Assembly: GCA_027009605.1 (NCBI GenBank)
Contig: JALVCY010000086.1
Coordinates: 1 to 5,169, forward strand
Direction: 5' to 3'
Length of the DNA: 5,169 nucleotides
Source of the DNA: Saprospiraceae bacterium
GTDB taxonomy: Bacteria; Bacteroidota; Bacteroidia; Chitinophagales; Saprospiraceae
In this document: positions 1-5,026 of the stretch, piece after piece
How positions within the stretch are numbered: the stretch's first letter is position 1
Layout of the letters: each line of letters starts with the position of its first letter
The notes under the pieces: model-generated
What the model was told of the DNA's origin: nothing
Seen by the model: only the letters and a program-made list of their open reading frames with translations
The model's database searches: none
Program-made: the position numbers and the translations under genes

Positions 1-127
1 AGGCATTTTTGTGGATGTTGAAGCTACAATTTTTGAAGCGTAGCTGGGCTACGTGAGAAAATTTTAGCAAAAACAGGCGCAAAAAGGGCATTTTCTAGCA
101 AAAATTAGCGGGTGGCTAAATAGTTAC
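1..127 (+). repeat. Left arm of a 127-base inverted repeat
   Basis: This stretch is the reverse complement of 1990-2116 with only three differences, at positions 14, 57 and 109 (124/127 identical, no indels). It contains two small hairpins: CGTAGC/GCTACG at 39-44 and 48-53 with a TGG loop, and TTAGC/GCTAA at 105-109 and 115-119 with a GGGTG loop. Similarity to the right copy stops exactly after AGTTAC (122-127) and is followed by nine T residues. The left end coincides with the window edge, so the repeat may extend further out. No transposase or coding potential is seen in it. It could be one copy of a dispersed intergenic repeat, a MITE-like element or the end of a composite unit. Confidence 0.9.
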
Positions 128-205
128 TTTTTTTTTAATATTGAGTTGGCTTCGAAAAAGTATTCTGATGCAAAACCGCTAAATTTTATTCTGTTTGGAG
201 GTCTT
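128..205. other. AT-rich intergenic stretch, nothing recognised
   Basis: A run of nine T (128-136) directly follows the end of the inverted-repeat arm, and the rest is AT-rich unique sequence. With the weak hairpin at 105-119 the T run could serve as a poor plus-strand terminator for a gene to the left of the window, but eight bases separate hairpin and T run, so this is weak. No gene, promoter or RNA is supported. Confidence 0.4.
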
Positions 206-237
206 GTTCAATCGTTCAACTGTTCAACTGTTCAATC
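206..237 (+). repeat. Four tandem 8-base GTTCAAyy units
   Basis: Four consecutive octamers begin at 206, 214, 222 and 230, in the order GTTCAATC, GTTCAACT, GTTCAACT, GTTCAATC. The array is in inverted orientation relative to the degenerate three-unit array at 272-295. Together they could fold as a stem of 25 positions (206-230 against 271-295, 21 matching) around a loop of about 40 bases. The function is unknown. Units are too short and contiguous for CRISPR. Confidence 0.8.
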
Positions 238-271
238 GAAAGTACTGGAAATCAACTAGTTATGCACAATC

Positions 272-295
272 AGTTGAACGACTGAACGCTTGAAC
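272..295 (-). repeat. Three degenerate inverted GTTCAA units
   Basis: Read on the minus strand this is GTTCAAGC, GTTCAGTC, GTTCAACT, the same period-8 motif as at 206-237 but facing the other way. It overlaps the end of the 87-base-period duplication at 278-436, so the GTTCAA word may have been spread by the same slippage or duplication process. A lone further TTGAAC occurs near 377-382. Confidence 0.7.
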
Positions 296-436
296 AGAAA
301 GCATGTATCCAGAATAATATTTGGCAACTTTCCAAGCTATTTCAAAAAAACCGACTTTTCGGAGCGGACTCAACAATTGAACAGAAGGCATTCCATCAAA
401 ATAATATTTGTCAACTGTTCCAACAATTTCAAAATC
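278..436 (-). repeat. Two-copy imperfect tandem duplication, period 87 bases
   Basis: On the minus strand, 436-365 and 349-278 align over 24 codons without a gap, with about 52 of 72 bases identical by hand count. Conserved blocks include TTTGAAAT, AAATATTATT and TTCTGTTCAA. A reading frame beginning with TTG at 454 and ending at 260 passes through both copies, and its translation repeats the pattern FEI-x4-V-x-KYY-x3-M-x-SVQ-x2-S. The gap-free, in-frame alignment hints at a former protein repeat, but the frame is short, has no ATG start or recognised family, and contains a possible terminator, so it is not called as a gene. It may be a decayed coding remnant or noncoding repeat. Confidence 0.6.
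344..362 (-). terminator. Possible intrinsic terminator downstream of the ArsC-like gene
   Basis: On the minus strand CCGA (362-359), loop AAAG and TCGG (354-351) are followed immediately by seven T (350-344). The order hairpin then T run fits a Rho-independent terminator about 100 bases after the stop of the ArsC-like gene. The stem is only four base pairs, so it may be inefficient or fortuitous. Confidence 0.35.
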
Positions 437-462
437 CAAACCACTCGAAACCAATAACCGGC

Positions 463-1101
463 CTAGTCTATCATGTTTTTCACAACAGAGAATACATAAA
501 ACATATCTCTAGCTATTGTTCGATTGGTCTCGTCATATTGATGAGCAGCTTCATCCGTCCCATCATAATTTTTGGGATCCGGATAAGGAATTGCCACCCT
601 AGCTTCTGCCCCAATGACCGTCGGACAGGCCTTATTGGCATCATCACAGACAATCAAGGCACAAAAGCTGTCCATGGGATTCGGTGCATCTTCATAATGC
701 TTAGAATACATCGCCATACCGGGCAATGTCGGTCCAAAACGCATTAAATACACGGGATTATCGCCATTTTCGGCTCGAATCAATTCAATCCCACTCCGGC
801 TTAAAGCAGCAACAGCGTTTTCATGAAAAGCAGTGCTCTCCGTCCCCCCTGAATAAGATTCAAAATTGTAAATGCCATACCAAAGAGCAGCCGCCTGCAA
901 CCACGCCTTACCGATGTGACTGCGCCGCGAGTTGTGCGTGCAAATAACGGTCATCCGTGCCGGTGCACCCAAGCGACGCTTACCTAAAATATAGGCGGAA
1001 AGCTGCCGCAAAGATTCTTTTCTGTCTTCGGGAATTTGGTCGAATTCTTGGGTTCGGCTTTCGCAAAAATCTACTAATTGGGGGGAAAATAAGTTCTTCA
1101 T
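463..1101 (-). CDS. ArsC-like / low-molecular-weight tyrosine phosphatase family protein
   Basis: The 212-residue product carries the P-loop of the LMW-PTPase/arsenate reductase fold, C-x5-R-S, as Cys54-THNSR-Arg60-Ser61, after a beta strand (MTVI). Downstream, Cys152 and Cys159 (CDDANKACP) have the Cys-x6-Cys-Pro spacing of the second and third catalytic cysteines of thioredoxin-coupled ArsC, and Asp175-Pro176 followed by a GTDEA segment matches the catalytic Asp-Pro region. By family knowledge such proteins reduce arsenate to arsenite or dephosphorylate phosphotyrosine in the cytoplasm. Choosing arsenate reduction here is inference from the complete Cys triad. It is longer than classical ArsC (about 130 residues): a roughly 48-residue N-terminal extension precedes the catalytic core, and there is extra sequence between P-loop and Cys152. 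ATG at 1101 is chosen over the internal ATG at 954 because a -7 box lies about 20 bases upstream of it. No arsR, acr3 or other ars gene is next to it. Confidence 0.88.
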   Translation of the reverse strand: MKNLFSPQLVDFCESRTQEFDQIPEDRKESLRQLSAYILGKRRLGAPARMTVICTHNSRRSHIGKAWLQAAALWYGIYNFESYSGGTESTAFHENAVAALSRSGIELIRAENGDNPVYLMRFGPTLPGMAMYSKHYEDAPNPMDSFCALIVCDDANKACPTVIGAEARVAIPYPDPKNYDGTDEAAHQYDETNRTIARDMFYVFSVVKNMID

Positions 1102-1125
1102 TTGTATGGTCTTTTATCTCGGATA

Positions 1126-1133
1126 CAAATGTA
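1126..1133 (-). promoter_or_regulatory. Bacteroidota -7 box of the ArsC-like gene
   Basis: Read on the minus strand this is TACATTTG, a perfect match to the Bacteroidota -7 consensus TAnnTTTG. It would start transcription near 1120, leaving a leader of roughly 20 bases before the ATG at 1101. No clear TTG (-33) is found at the usual spacing; a TTTTC at about 1161-1157 is the nearest candidate. It suggests that the gene can be transcribed separately from tsaC. Confidence 0.55.
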
Positions 1134-1237
1134 GGGATAATCATCGAACCAGACCTGAAAATATACTATAAATTAGCAGCAGCGATTTCAACCACCGTGG
1201 AAATCATTGCAGCGGATGCAACTGCCGGAACTTTCAA

Positions 1238-1858
1238 CTATTCCCTAATAAATTCTAAAATACCTTTGTCATTAACAAAAGCGATAGTGGAAGGTTGGCC
1301 ATTCGTTTTGTCCCAACGCCGTTCTTTGGCGACGTAATCAACTTTTTCGATAATCTCTGAGCTGATTTCTCCAAAAGTTTTGGGGAAGGGCTTATTGGCG
1401 AGATTTGCGGAAGTGGATACTATAGGGGCGTTGATGGTTTTGATAAGAGTTTTGCAAAACGCACATTGAGCCACACGAATGGCTACGCTGCCATCTTTCC
1501 CACAAACTTCATCGGGTAGATTCTTGGCCTTTGGATAAATGATGGTCAACGGCCGGCTGTGATATTCCAATAAGGTCTCAATTCTGGGGTGTAATTCAAC
1601 TACGTAGCGTTTTAGCATCGCAATAGAATCCACTAAGAGCACATAGCCTTTTCCGGAAGGTCTCCTTTTTAGTTGGTTCACTTTTTGGATGGCTTCGACA
1701 TTGGTGGCATCGCATCCAATTCCCCACACGGTGTCAGTGGGATAACAGATGACCCCTCCATCCAACAAAATATCCGCAACAGCGTCAATGTTATCTTTTT
1801 CGAGCATATATTTTGGCAATGAAACAAAAGTTTCGCCAAAGTTCATACTATAATCCAT
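1238..1858 (-). CDS. tsaC: L-threonylcarbamoyladenylate synthase (TsaC/Sua5/YrdC family)
   Basis: This cytoplasmic enzyme family makes threonylcarbamoyl-AMP from threonine, bicarbonate and ATP. The TsaBDE complex then uses it to build t6A at position 37 of ANN-decoding tRNAs. Visible family signatures, numbered from the ATG at 1858, are GGVICYPTDTVWGIGCDA (about 34-51), the basic loop KRRPSGKG (about 64-71), PLTIIYPK, SVAIRVA and the STSAN motif followed by a TFGEI helix. The protein is 206 residues, typical of the short single-domain form without the Sua5 C-terminal domain. An in-frame TTG at 1879 would add seven residues and an ATG at 1846 would remove four; 1858 is preferred as the first ATG. 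After STSAN the usual Ser-Gly is replaced by LANKP, a mild deviation. The gene lies upstream of the ArsC-like gene on the same strand, 136 bases apart, and diverges from the PKD gene. YciO-type paralogues cannot be fully excluded. Confidence 0.9.
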   Translation of the reverse strand: MDYSMNFGETFVSLPKYMLEKDNIDAVADILLDGGVICYPTDTVWGIGCDATNVEAIQKVNQLKRRPSGKGYVLLVDSIAMLKRYVVELHPRIETLLEYHSRPLTIIYPKAKNLPDEVCGKDGSVAIRVAQCAFCKTLIKTINAPIVSTSANLANKPFPKTFGEISSEIIEKVDYVAKERRWDKTNGQPSTIAFVNDKGILEFIRE

Positions 1859-1940
1859 TATTAGAGAGTTTTTAGACAAAAAAATGAGTGAATAGGGGCA
1901 AAAAACAGCTTTTCAGCGTCTTTTTAGGTCAAAACGACGG

Positions 1941-1948
1941 CAAATATG
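1941..1948 (-). promoter_or_regulatory. Candidate -7 box for tsaC
   Basis: On the minus strand CATATTTG matches TAnnTTTG except for the first base. It lies about 80 bases upstream of the preferred ATG. No TTG is found at the expected upstream distance. If used, its -33 region would abut the palindromic direct repeat at 1969-2000. The assignment is weak. Confidence 0.3.
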
Positions 1949-1968
1949 AATTCGTCCCACATCTTTTC

Positions 1969-2000
1969 TCTAAACAGTTACATTTTTGGGTAACTATTTA
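1969..2000 (+). repeat. 32-base near-palindromic direct repeat, copy 1
   Basis: This is identical in all 32 bases to 2141-2172. Internally it is a near-perfect palindrome: TAAA (1971-1974), an unpaired C, AGTTAC (1976-1981), loop ATTTTTGG, GTAACT (1990-1995), an unpaired A and TTTA (1997-2000). Its second half is also the first eleven bases of the right inverted-repeat arm. It lies about 110 bases upstream of the tsaC ATG. It could be a repeat-element end, an operator-like site or a hairpin in RNA; the sequence does not discriminate. Confidence 0.9.
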
Positions 2001-2116
2001 GCCACCCACTAATTTTTGCTAGAAAATGCCCTTTTTGCGCCTGTTTTTGCTAAAATTTTTTCACGTAGCCCAGCTACGCTTCAAAAATTGTAGCTTCAAC
2101 ATACACAAAAATGCCT
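1990..2116 (-). repeat. Right arm of the 127-base inverted repeat
   Basis: This is the reverse complement of 1-127 with three substitutions and no gaps. The CGTAGC/GCTACG hairpin is conserved exactly (2064-2078). The TTAGC/GCTAA hairpin changes one C-G pair to a T-G wobble on the left-arm sense strand, so pairing is kept. The arm sits in the divergent promoter region between tsaC and the PKD gene and is bracketed by the two copies of the 32-base direct repeat, the first of which overlaps it by 11 bases. True ends cannot be fixed because the left copy starts at the window edge. Confidence 0.9.
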
Positions 2117-2140
2117 ATTTTCTATCTAAAAATTGGGGCA
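2117..2140. other. Spacer between inverted-repeat arm and second direct repeat
   Basis: These 24 bases separate the right arm from direct repeat copy 2. They include TTTTCTATCTAAAAA (2118 onward), which resembles the TTTTCTCTAAACA that leads into copy 1 near 1965, so this may be a further degenerate trace of the same repeat start. Confidence 0.3.
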
Positions 2141-2172
2141 TCTAAACAGTTACATTTTTGGGTAACTATTTA
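2141..2172 (+). repeat. 32-base near-palindromic direct repeat, copy 2
   Basis: This is identical to 1969-2000, with the palindrome arms AGTTAC at 2148-2153 and GTAACT at 2162-2167. It ends 48 bases before the ATG of the PKD gene, so it lies where an operator or promoter element would be expected. No standard TAnnTTTG box was found between it and the gene; the word TACATTTTTG inside the repeat is an imperfect relative of that box. From 2173 to 2220 there is only AT-rich sequence ending in an A-rich ATAAACAA before the ATG. Confidence 0.9.
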
Positions 2173-2220
2173 TGATTTAAAGCTCGCACTGTTTTTCATG
2201 ACACCACATACTATAAACAA

Positions 2221-4455
2221 ATGAAACCAATCTTACTAATCCTTACTGTCTTTTTATTCTCGACTCATCACTTAATCGCCAAACACATTATCGGGGGGGT
2301 CATGACGTATGAATACTTAGGAGATGGCACTATACCCAATTCAAACAAGTACGAATTCACTTTAGAAGTCTATCGGGATGCCGGTGGAGGCGGAGCCCCC
2401 TTTGACAATCCTGCAGAAATAACGATATATGAAGAAGAGAATGGCACTTATGTACTGTATTCTACCGGAGGGAAATATATTGGTTCGCAAAAAAATGTCC
2501 CGATTGTTCCTATGCCTTGCATGAAGCCCCCCAACGTTCTCGTGCAGCGAGCCATTTATAAGTTTACCATTTCGTTACCGATAAGCGGCAATTCTTACCA
2601 CATAAGCTACCAACGGTGTTGCCGCAATGAATCCATCAGCAATATCGCTACGCCCGGAGACGTGGGCGCCACCTATACGATAGAATTGACCCATGCGGCC
2701 ATGCTTGCGAAAAATAGCAGCCCCAAATTCTCTTCTTTGCCACCGATTGTCATTTGCAATGAATTTCCGGTTGCCTACGACCATTCGGCCACGGACAAAG
2801 ATGGAGATCAGCTTATCTATAGTTTTTGCAGCCCATTGGACGGAGGGGGCAAAATCACTAGTGGTGCCGGTTCAGAATCCTGTGACGGGGTGATTCCTAT
2901 TCCTGGCTGTCCTCCCCCATTTGACAAAGTCGCTTTTGTCTTTCCCTACAGCCTATCTAAGCCGATGGGCGGCGACCCCGTGATTACCATCAATCCGGGC
3001 AACGGGTTTATTGATGGGATTCCCCATCAAATAGGCCAATATGTAATGGCCGTTTGCGTAAGCGAATATCGCAATGGACAATTATTGAGTGTCGTCCGAA
3101 GAGAGTTTCAATTTAATGTAGCCGATTGCAAACCGGACTTAACTGCGGATGTACAAAAAGATACAGTCATCGGTTTCAAGAACTATCTTCTCAATACTTG
3201 CGGAGTCAGTGAGATTCAATTTACCAACTTGAGCCAAGGCGGCAACAATATCAAAGATTACTACTGGGAATTTGACCTAAAAAATGGTAGTTTTGCGACA
3301 TCGACAGCAAGAGATGCCAAAATTGCCTTTCCGGATACGGGCAGATATGAAGGCAAGATGGTACTCAATCGGGGGCTATCTTGTGGAGACTCCATTGACA
3401 TCGCTGTAAATGTGTTTCCGGAGGCTCATGCCAGCTTTACTTATGATTATGATACTTGTATTGCCGGTCCGGTCAGTTTTACGGATTATTCTAATTCTGA
3501 TGGCATATTACAGGGGTGGAGTTGGGATTTTGGCGAAGGCGGTTCAGACAAGAGCAAGAATCCGTCCTACCTGTACAAAGACCCCGGACAGTATCCGGTA
3601 ACCCTCAAGGTAGAAGATGGCAACCACTGCACAGATGATACCACCAATGTCATTACTTGGCAACCGGCACCATCCGATATCATCATATCTCCTAGCACTT
3701 TTAATGGATGCATTCCTGCGAATATCTTTTTTGACAATTTATCCGCACCGATAGATTCTACTTATACATTTGAGTGGGACTTTGGAGACGGGCAAACAGA
3801 TTCGGTACAGAGTCCAACGCATTTGTTTATGGAGGAAGGTTTATACTCTGTCGGTTTGAAGATAATATCACCTATCGGCTGTGTTGCCGAGGATTTCTAC
3901 CCCAACTGGATACAAGTGTTACCGAGTCCAAAGGCGGCCTTTAGTTATTCGCCGGATGAAATAACGAGCTTTCATCCGGAAATCCAATTCATAGATGAAT
4001 CCGAAGATGCGATTCGCTGGTACTGGAATTTTGACAGTTTGGCGACTACGCAAGCTCAAAATCCGACTTATGCCTTTCAAGATACCGGCCGGCATGTGGT
4101 ATATCTGCGGGTTGTCCACCCGCAAGGCTGTATTGATACGACTTCCCGAGTGATAGACGTCATTCCTGAAATTACATTTTATATGCCGAATGCGTTTACA
4201 CCCAATGAAGATACGAAGAATGATATTTTTCTAGGCAAGGGTATATTAGATGGTATCACCCACTTCAGGATGACGATATGGAATCGTTGGGGAGAAGAAA
4301 TATTTGAATCGAAAGACCCAAGTGTCGGATGGAATGGAAAGCGACATAATAGCGGCCGCCCTTCTCCGCCGGGTGTCTATGTGTATGTAGTGGATTTTGT
4401 CGGCCCGCGCGGCACGCCCCAGCATTTTCAAGGCTTTGCGACCTTGATTCGATGA
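2221..4455 (+). CDS. Secreted PKD-domain protein with type IX secretion (type B) C-terminal sorting domain
   Basis: The 744-residue product starts with a Sec signal peptide: a hydrophobic core ILLILTVFLF and probable cleavage after LIA at residue 20. Residues 21-300 form a Cys-rich N-terminal module (KHIIGGVMTYEYLGDG, YRDAGGG, SYQRCCRNESISN, ATDKDGDQLIYSFC) of a kind I recall from large PKD proteins of Saprospiraceae-like bacteria. PKD-type beta domains follow: a degenerate one around 320-398 (YYWEFDLKNG), then about 402-480 (WSWDFGEG), 486-567 (FEWDFGDG) and 570-648 (WYWNFDS). Residues 652-744 match the gliding-motility-associated/type B sorting domain: FYMPNAFTPNEDTKNDIF, IWNRWGEEIFES, GWNGK, PPGVYVYVVDF and a terminal TLIR. 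By family knowledge the protein is exported to the periplasm by Sec and then across the outer membrane by the type IX system, ending up surface-attached or released. Binding partner and function are unknown; adhesion or matrix roles are inference. ATG at 2221 is fixed by the signal peptide and an A-rich upstream region. Confidence 0.93.
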   Translation: MKPILLILTVFLFSTHHLIAKHIIGGVMTYEYLGDGTIPNSNKYEFTLEVYRDAGGGGAPFDNPAEITIYEEENGTYVLYSTGGKYIGSQKNVPIVPMPCMKPPNVLVQRAIYKFTISLPISGNSYHISYQRCCRNESISNIATPGDVGATYTIELTHAAMLAKNSSPKFSSLPPIVICNEFPVAYDHSATDKDGDQLIYSFCSPLDGGGKITSGAGSESCDGVIPIPGCPPPFDKVAFVFPYSLSKPMGGDPVITINPGNGFIDGIPHQIGQYVMAVCVSEYRNGQLLSVVRREFQFNVADCKPDLTADVQKDTVIGFKNYLLNTCGVSEIQFTNLSQGGNNIKDYYWEFDLKNGSFATSTARDAKIAFPDTGRYEGKMVLNRGLSCGDSIDIAVNVFPEAHASFTYDYDTCIAGPVSFTDYSNSDGILQGWSWDFGEGGSDKSKNPSYLYKDPGQYPVTLKVEDGNHCTDDTTNVITWQPAPSDIIISPSTFNGCIPANIFFDNLSAPIDSTYTFEWDFGDGQTDSVQSPTHLFMEEGLYSVGLKIISPIGCVAEDFYPNWIQVLPSPKAAFSYSPDEITSFHPEIQFIDESEDAIRWYWNFDSLATTQAQNPTYAFQDTGRHVVYLRVVHPQGCIDTTSRVIDVIPEITFYMPNAFTPNEDTKNDIFLGKGILDGITHFRMTIWNRWGEEIFESKDPSVGWNGKRHNSGRPSPPGVYVYVVDFVGPRGTPQHFQGFATLIR

Positions 4456-4496
4456 AAAAACCTGTCCACCACTAATTTTTTGACAAAAAACAGGTC

Positions 4497-4520
4497 ATCC
4501 AATGGGCTTGGGATTTTTTT
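4497..4520 (+). terminator. Likely intrinsic terminator after the PKD gene
   Basis: ATCCAA (4497-4502) pairs with TTGGGAT (4508-4514) with one bulged G and a five-base loop, and the arm merges into a T run (4514-4521). A second, longer-looped inverted repeat lies just upstream: ACCTGT at 4460-4465 with ACAGGT at 4490-4495. The hairpin is short but correctly placed about 45 bases after the stop and before the rplS promoter. Confidence 0.5.
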
Positions 4521-4537
4521 TATTAAAAAAAAAGGCT

Positions 4538-4545
4538 TACCTTTG
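4538..4545 (+). promoter_or_regulatory. Bacteroidota -7 box of rplS
   Basis: TACCTTTG is a perfect match to TAnnTTTG and lies 50 bases before the rplS ATG. It is preceded by AT-only sequence (4514-4533); no TTG is present at the standard -33 spacing, where a T-rich stretch sits instead. Start of transcription is expected at about 4549-4552, at the base of the hairpin at 4551-4564. Confidence 0.65.
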
Positions 4546-4550
4546 CGCTT

Positions 4551-4564
4551 CCGTAGAGATACGG
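4551..4564 (+). promoter_or_regulatory. Hairpin with GNRA loop in the rplS leader
   Basis: CCGTA (4551-4555) and TACGG (4560-4564) form a perfect five-pair stem closed by the tetraloop GAGA, a GNRA loop; a sixth T-G wobble pair is possible. It falls at the very 5' end of the predicted rplS transcript. It may stabilise the mRNA, or belong to a leader bound by L19 itself: from memory, an L19 leader motif has been proposed in Flavobacteria. Whether this is that motif cannot be judged from one sequence. Confidence 0.45.
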
Positions 4565-4595
4565 GCTAATCATTGACCTATAGAAGAAGAGAAAA

Positions 4596-4958
4596 ATGGA
4601 TTTAATCAATTACGTTCACGAACAATTAACCGAGAAGAAGGATTTTCCTACGTTTCGTCCGGGAGACCGTATCGACGTAACCTATAAGATAATGGAAGGC
4701 GGCAAAGCCATTCGTTCGCAGACTTTCCGGGGGGATGTTATCCAAATTAATGGCACCGGAGCGACAAAGACTTTCACGGTAAGAAAGGTGTCTAATGGCG
4801 TTGGTGTAGAAAGGGTTTTCCCTTTTGCTTCTCCAATCCTAGAAGAAATAAAGCTACTTAAGCAAGGTAAAGTGAGAAGAGCTAAGCTCTATTACCTTCG
4901 TAACTTGGTTGGTAAGAAGGCCAGAATTAAAGAAAAAGCGCACTTCAAAGCCAAGTAA
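4596..4958 (+). CDS. rplS: 50S ribosomal protein L19 (bL19)
   Basis: The 120-residue product is the usual length for bL19, a component of the large ribosomal subunit at the interface with the small subunit. Recognisable family segments are FRPGDRIDVTYKIMEGGKAIRSQTF (written here as FRPGDRIDV and GGKAIRSQTF, residues about 20-44), FRGDVIQINGTG, TFTVRKVSNGVGVERVFPF, and the basic C-terminus with KVRRAKLYYLRNLVGKKARI. The ATG at 4596 is preceded by the purine-rich AGAAGAAGAG and lies 50 bases after a perfect -7 box. The gene appears monocistronic: terminators lie on both sides. The trmD and rpsP genes, often linked to rplS in other phyla, are not within the window. Confidence 0.97.
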   Translation: MDLINYVHEQLTEKKDFPTFRPGDRIDVTYKIMEGGKAIRSQTFRGDVIQINGTGATKTFTVRKVSNGVGVERVFPFASPILEEIKLLKQGKVRRAKLYYLRNLVGKKARIKEKAHFKAK

Positions 4959-4990
4959 GCAAAAAGATTTCATGGCAATTTATTTTTTGG

Positions 4991-5026
4991 ATCCCGATCG
5001 CATTCCCTTGCGGTTGGGATTTCTTT
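4991..5026 (+). terminator. Intrinsic terminator of rplS
   Basis: ATCCCGATCGCA (4991-5002) pairs with TGCGGTTGGGAT (5009-5020) as an uninterrupted 12-pair stem including two G-T wobbles, around the six-base loop TTCCCT. A T-rich stretch (5020-5026) follows. It lies about 32 bases after the rplS stop and is preceded by a T run (4983-4988), so it might also act weakly in the other direction. Confidence 0.85.

Noticed and set aside
206..295. CRISPR array
   Set aside because: Units are 8 bases, contiguous and without spacers, and no cas gene is present.
260..454. 64-codon minus-strand reading frame as a gene
   Set aside because: It starts with TTG, has no recognised family and lies in a tandem duplication with an internal terminator-like hairpin; kept only as a repeat and a finding.
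538..947. Two plus-strand reading frames opposite the ArsC-like gene
   Set aside because: They are antisense shadows of a gene with clear catalytic motifs.
1207..1221. Hairpin TTGCA-GCGGA-TGCAA between tsaC and the ArsC-like gene as a terminator
   Set aside because: The stem is only five pairs and no T run follows on the minus strand.
957..1337. 126-codon plus-strand reading frame across the ArsC-like and tsaC genes
   Set aside because: It overlaps two well-supported genes on the opposite strand and its translation shows no domain.
1859..1879. TTG start extending TsaC by seven residues
   Set aside because: An ATG seven codons later gives a family-typical length; the TTG extension is polar and unsupported.
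1..2116. Classical insertion sequence
   Set aside because: The interior encodes a phosphatase-family protein and TsaC, with no transposase; the arms are also longer than usual IS terminal repeats.
2575..2893. Short reading frames on both strands within the PKD gene
   Set aside because: They are in other frames of a gene whose domain series is continuous from signal peptide to sorting domain.
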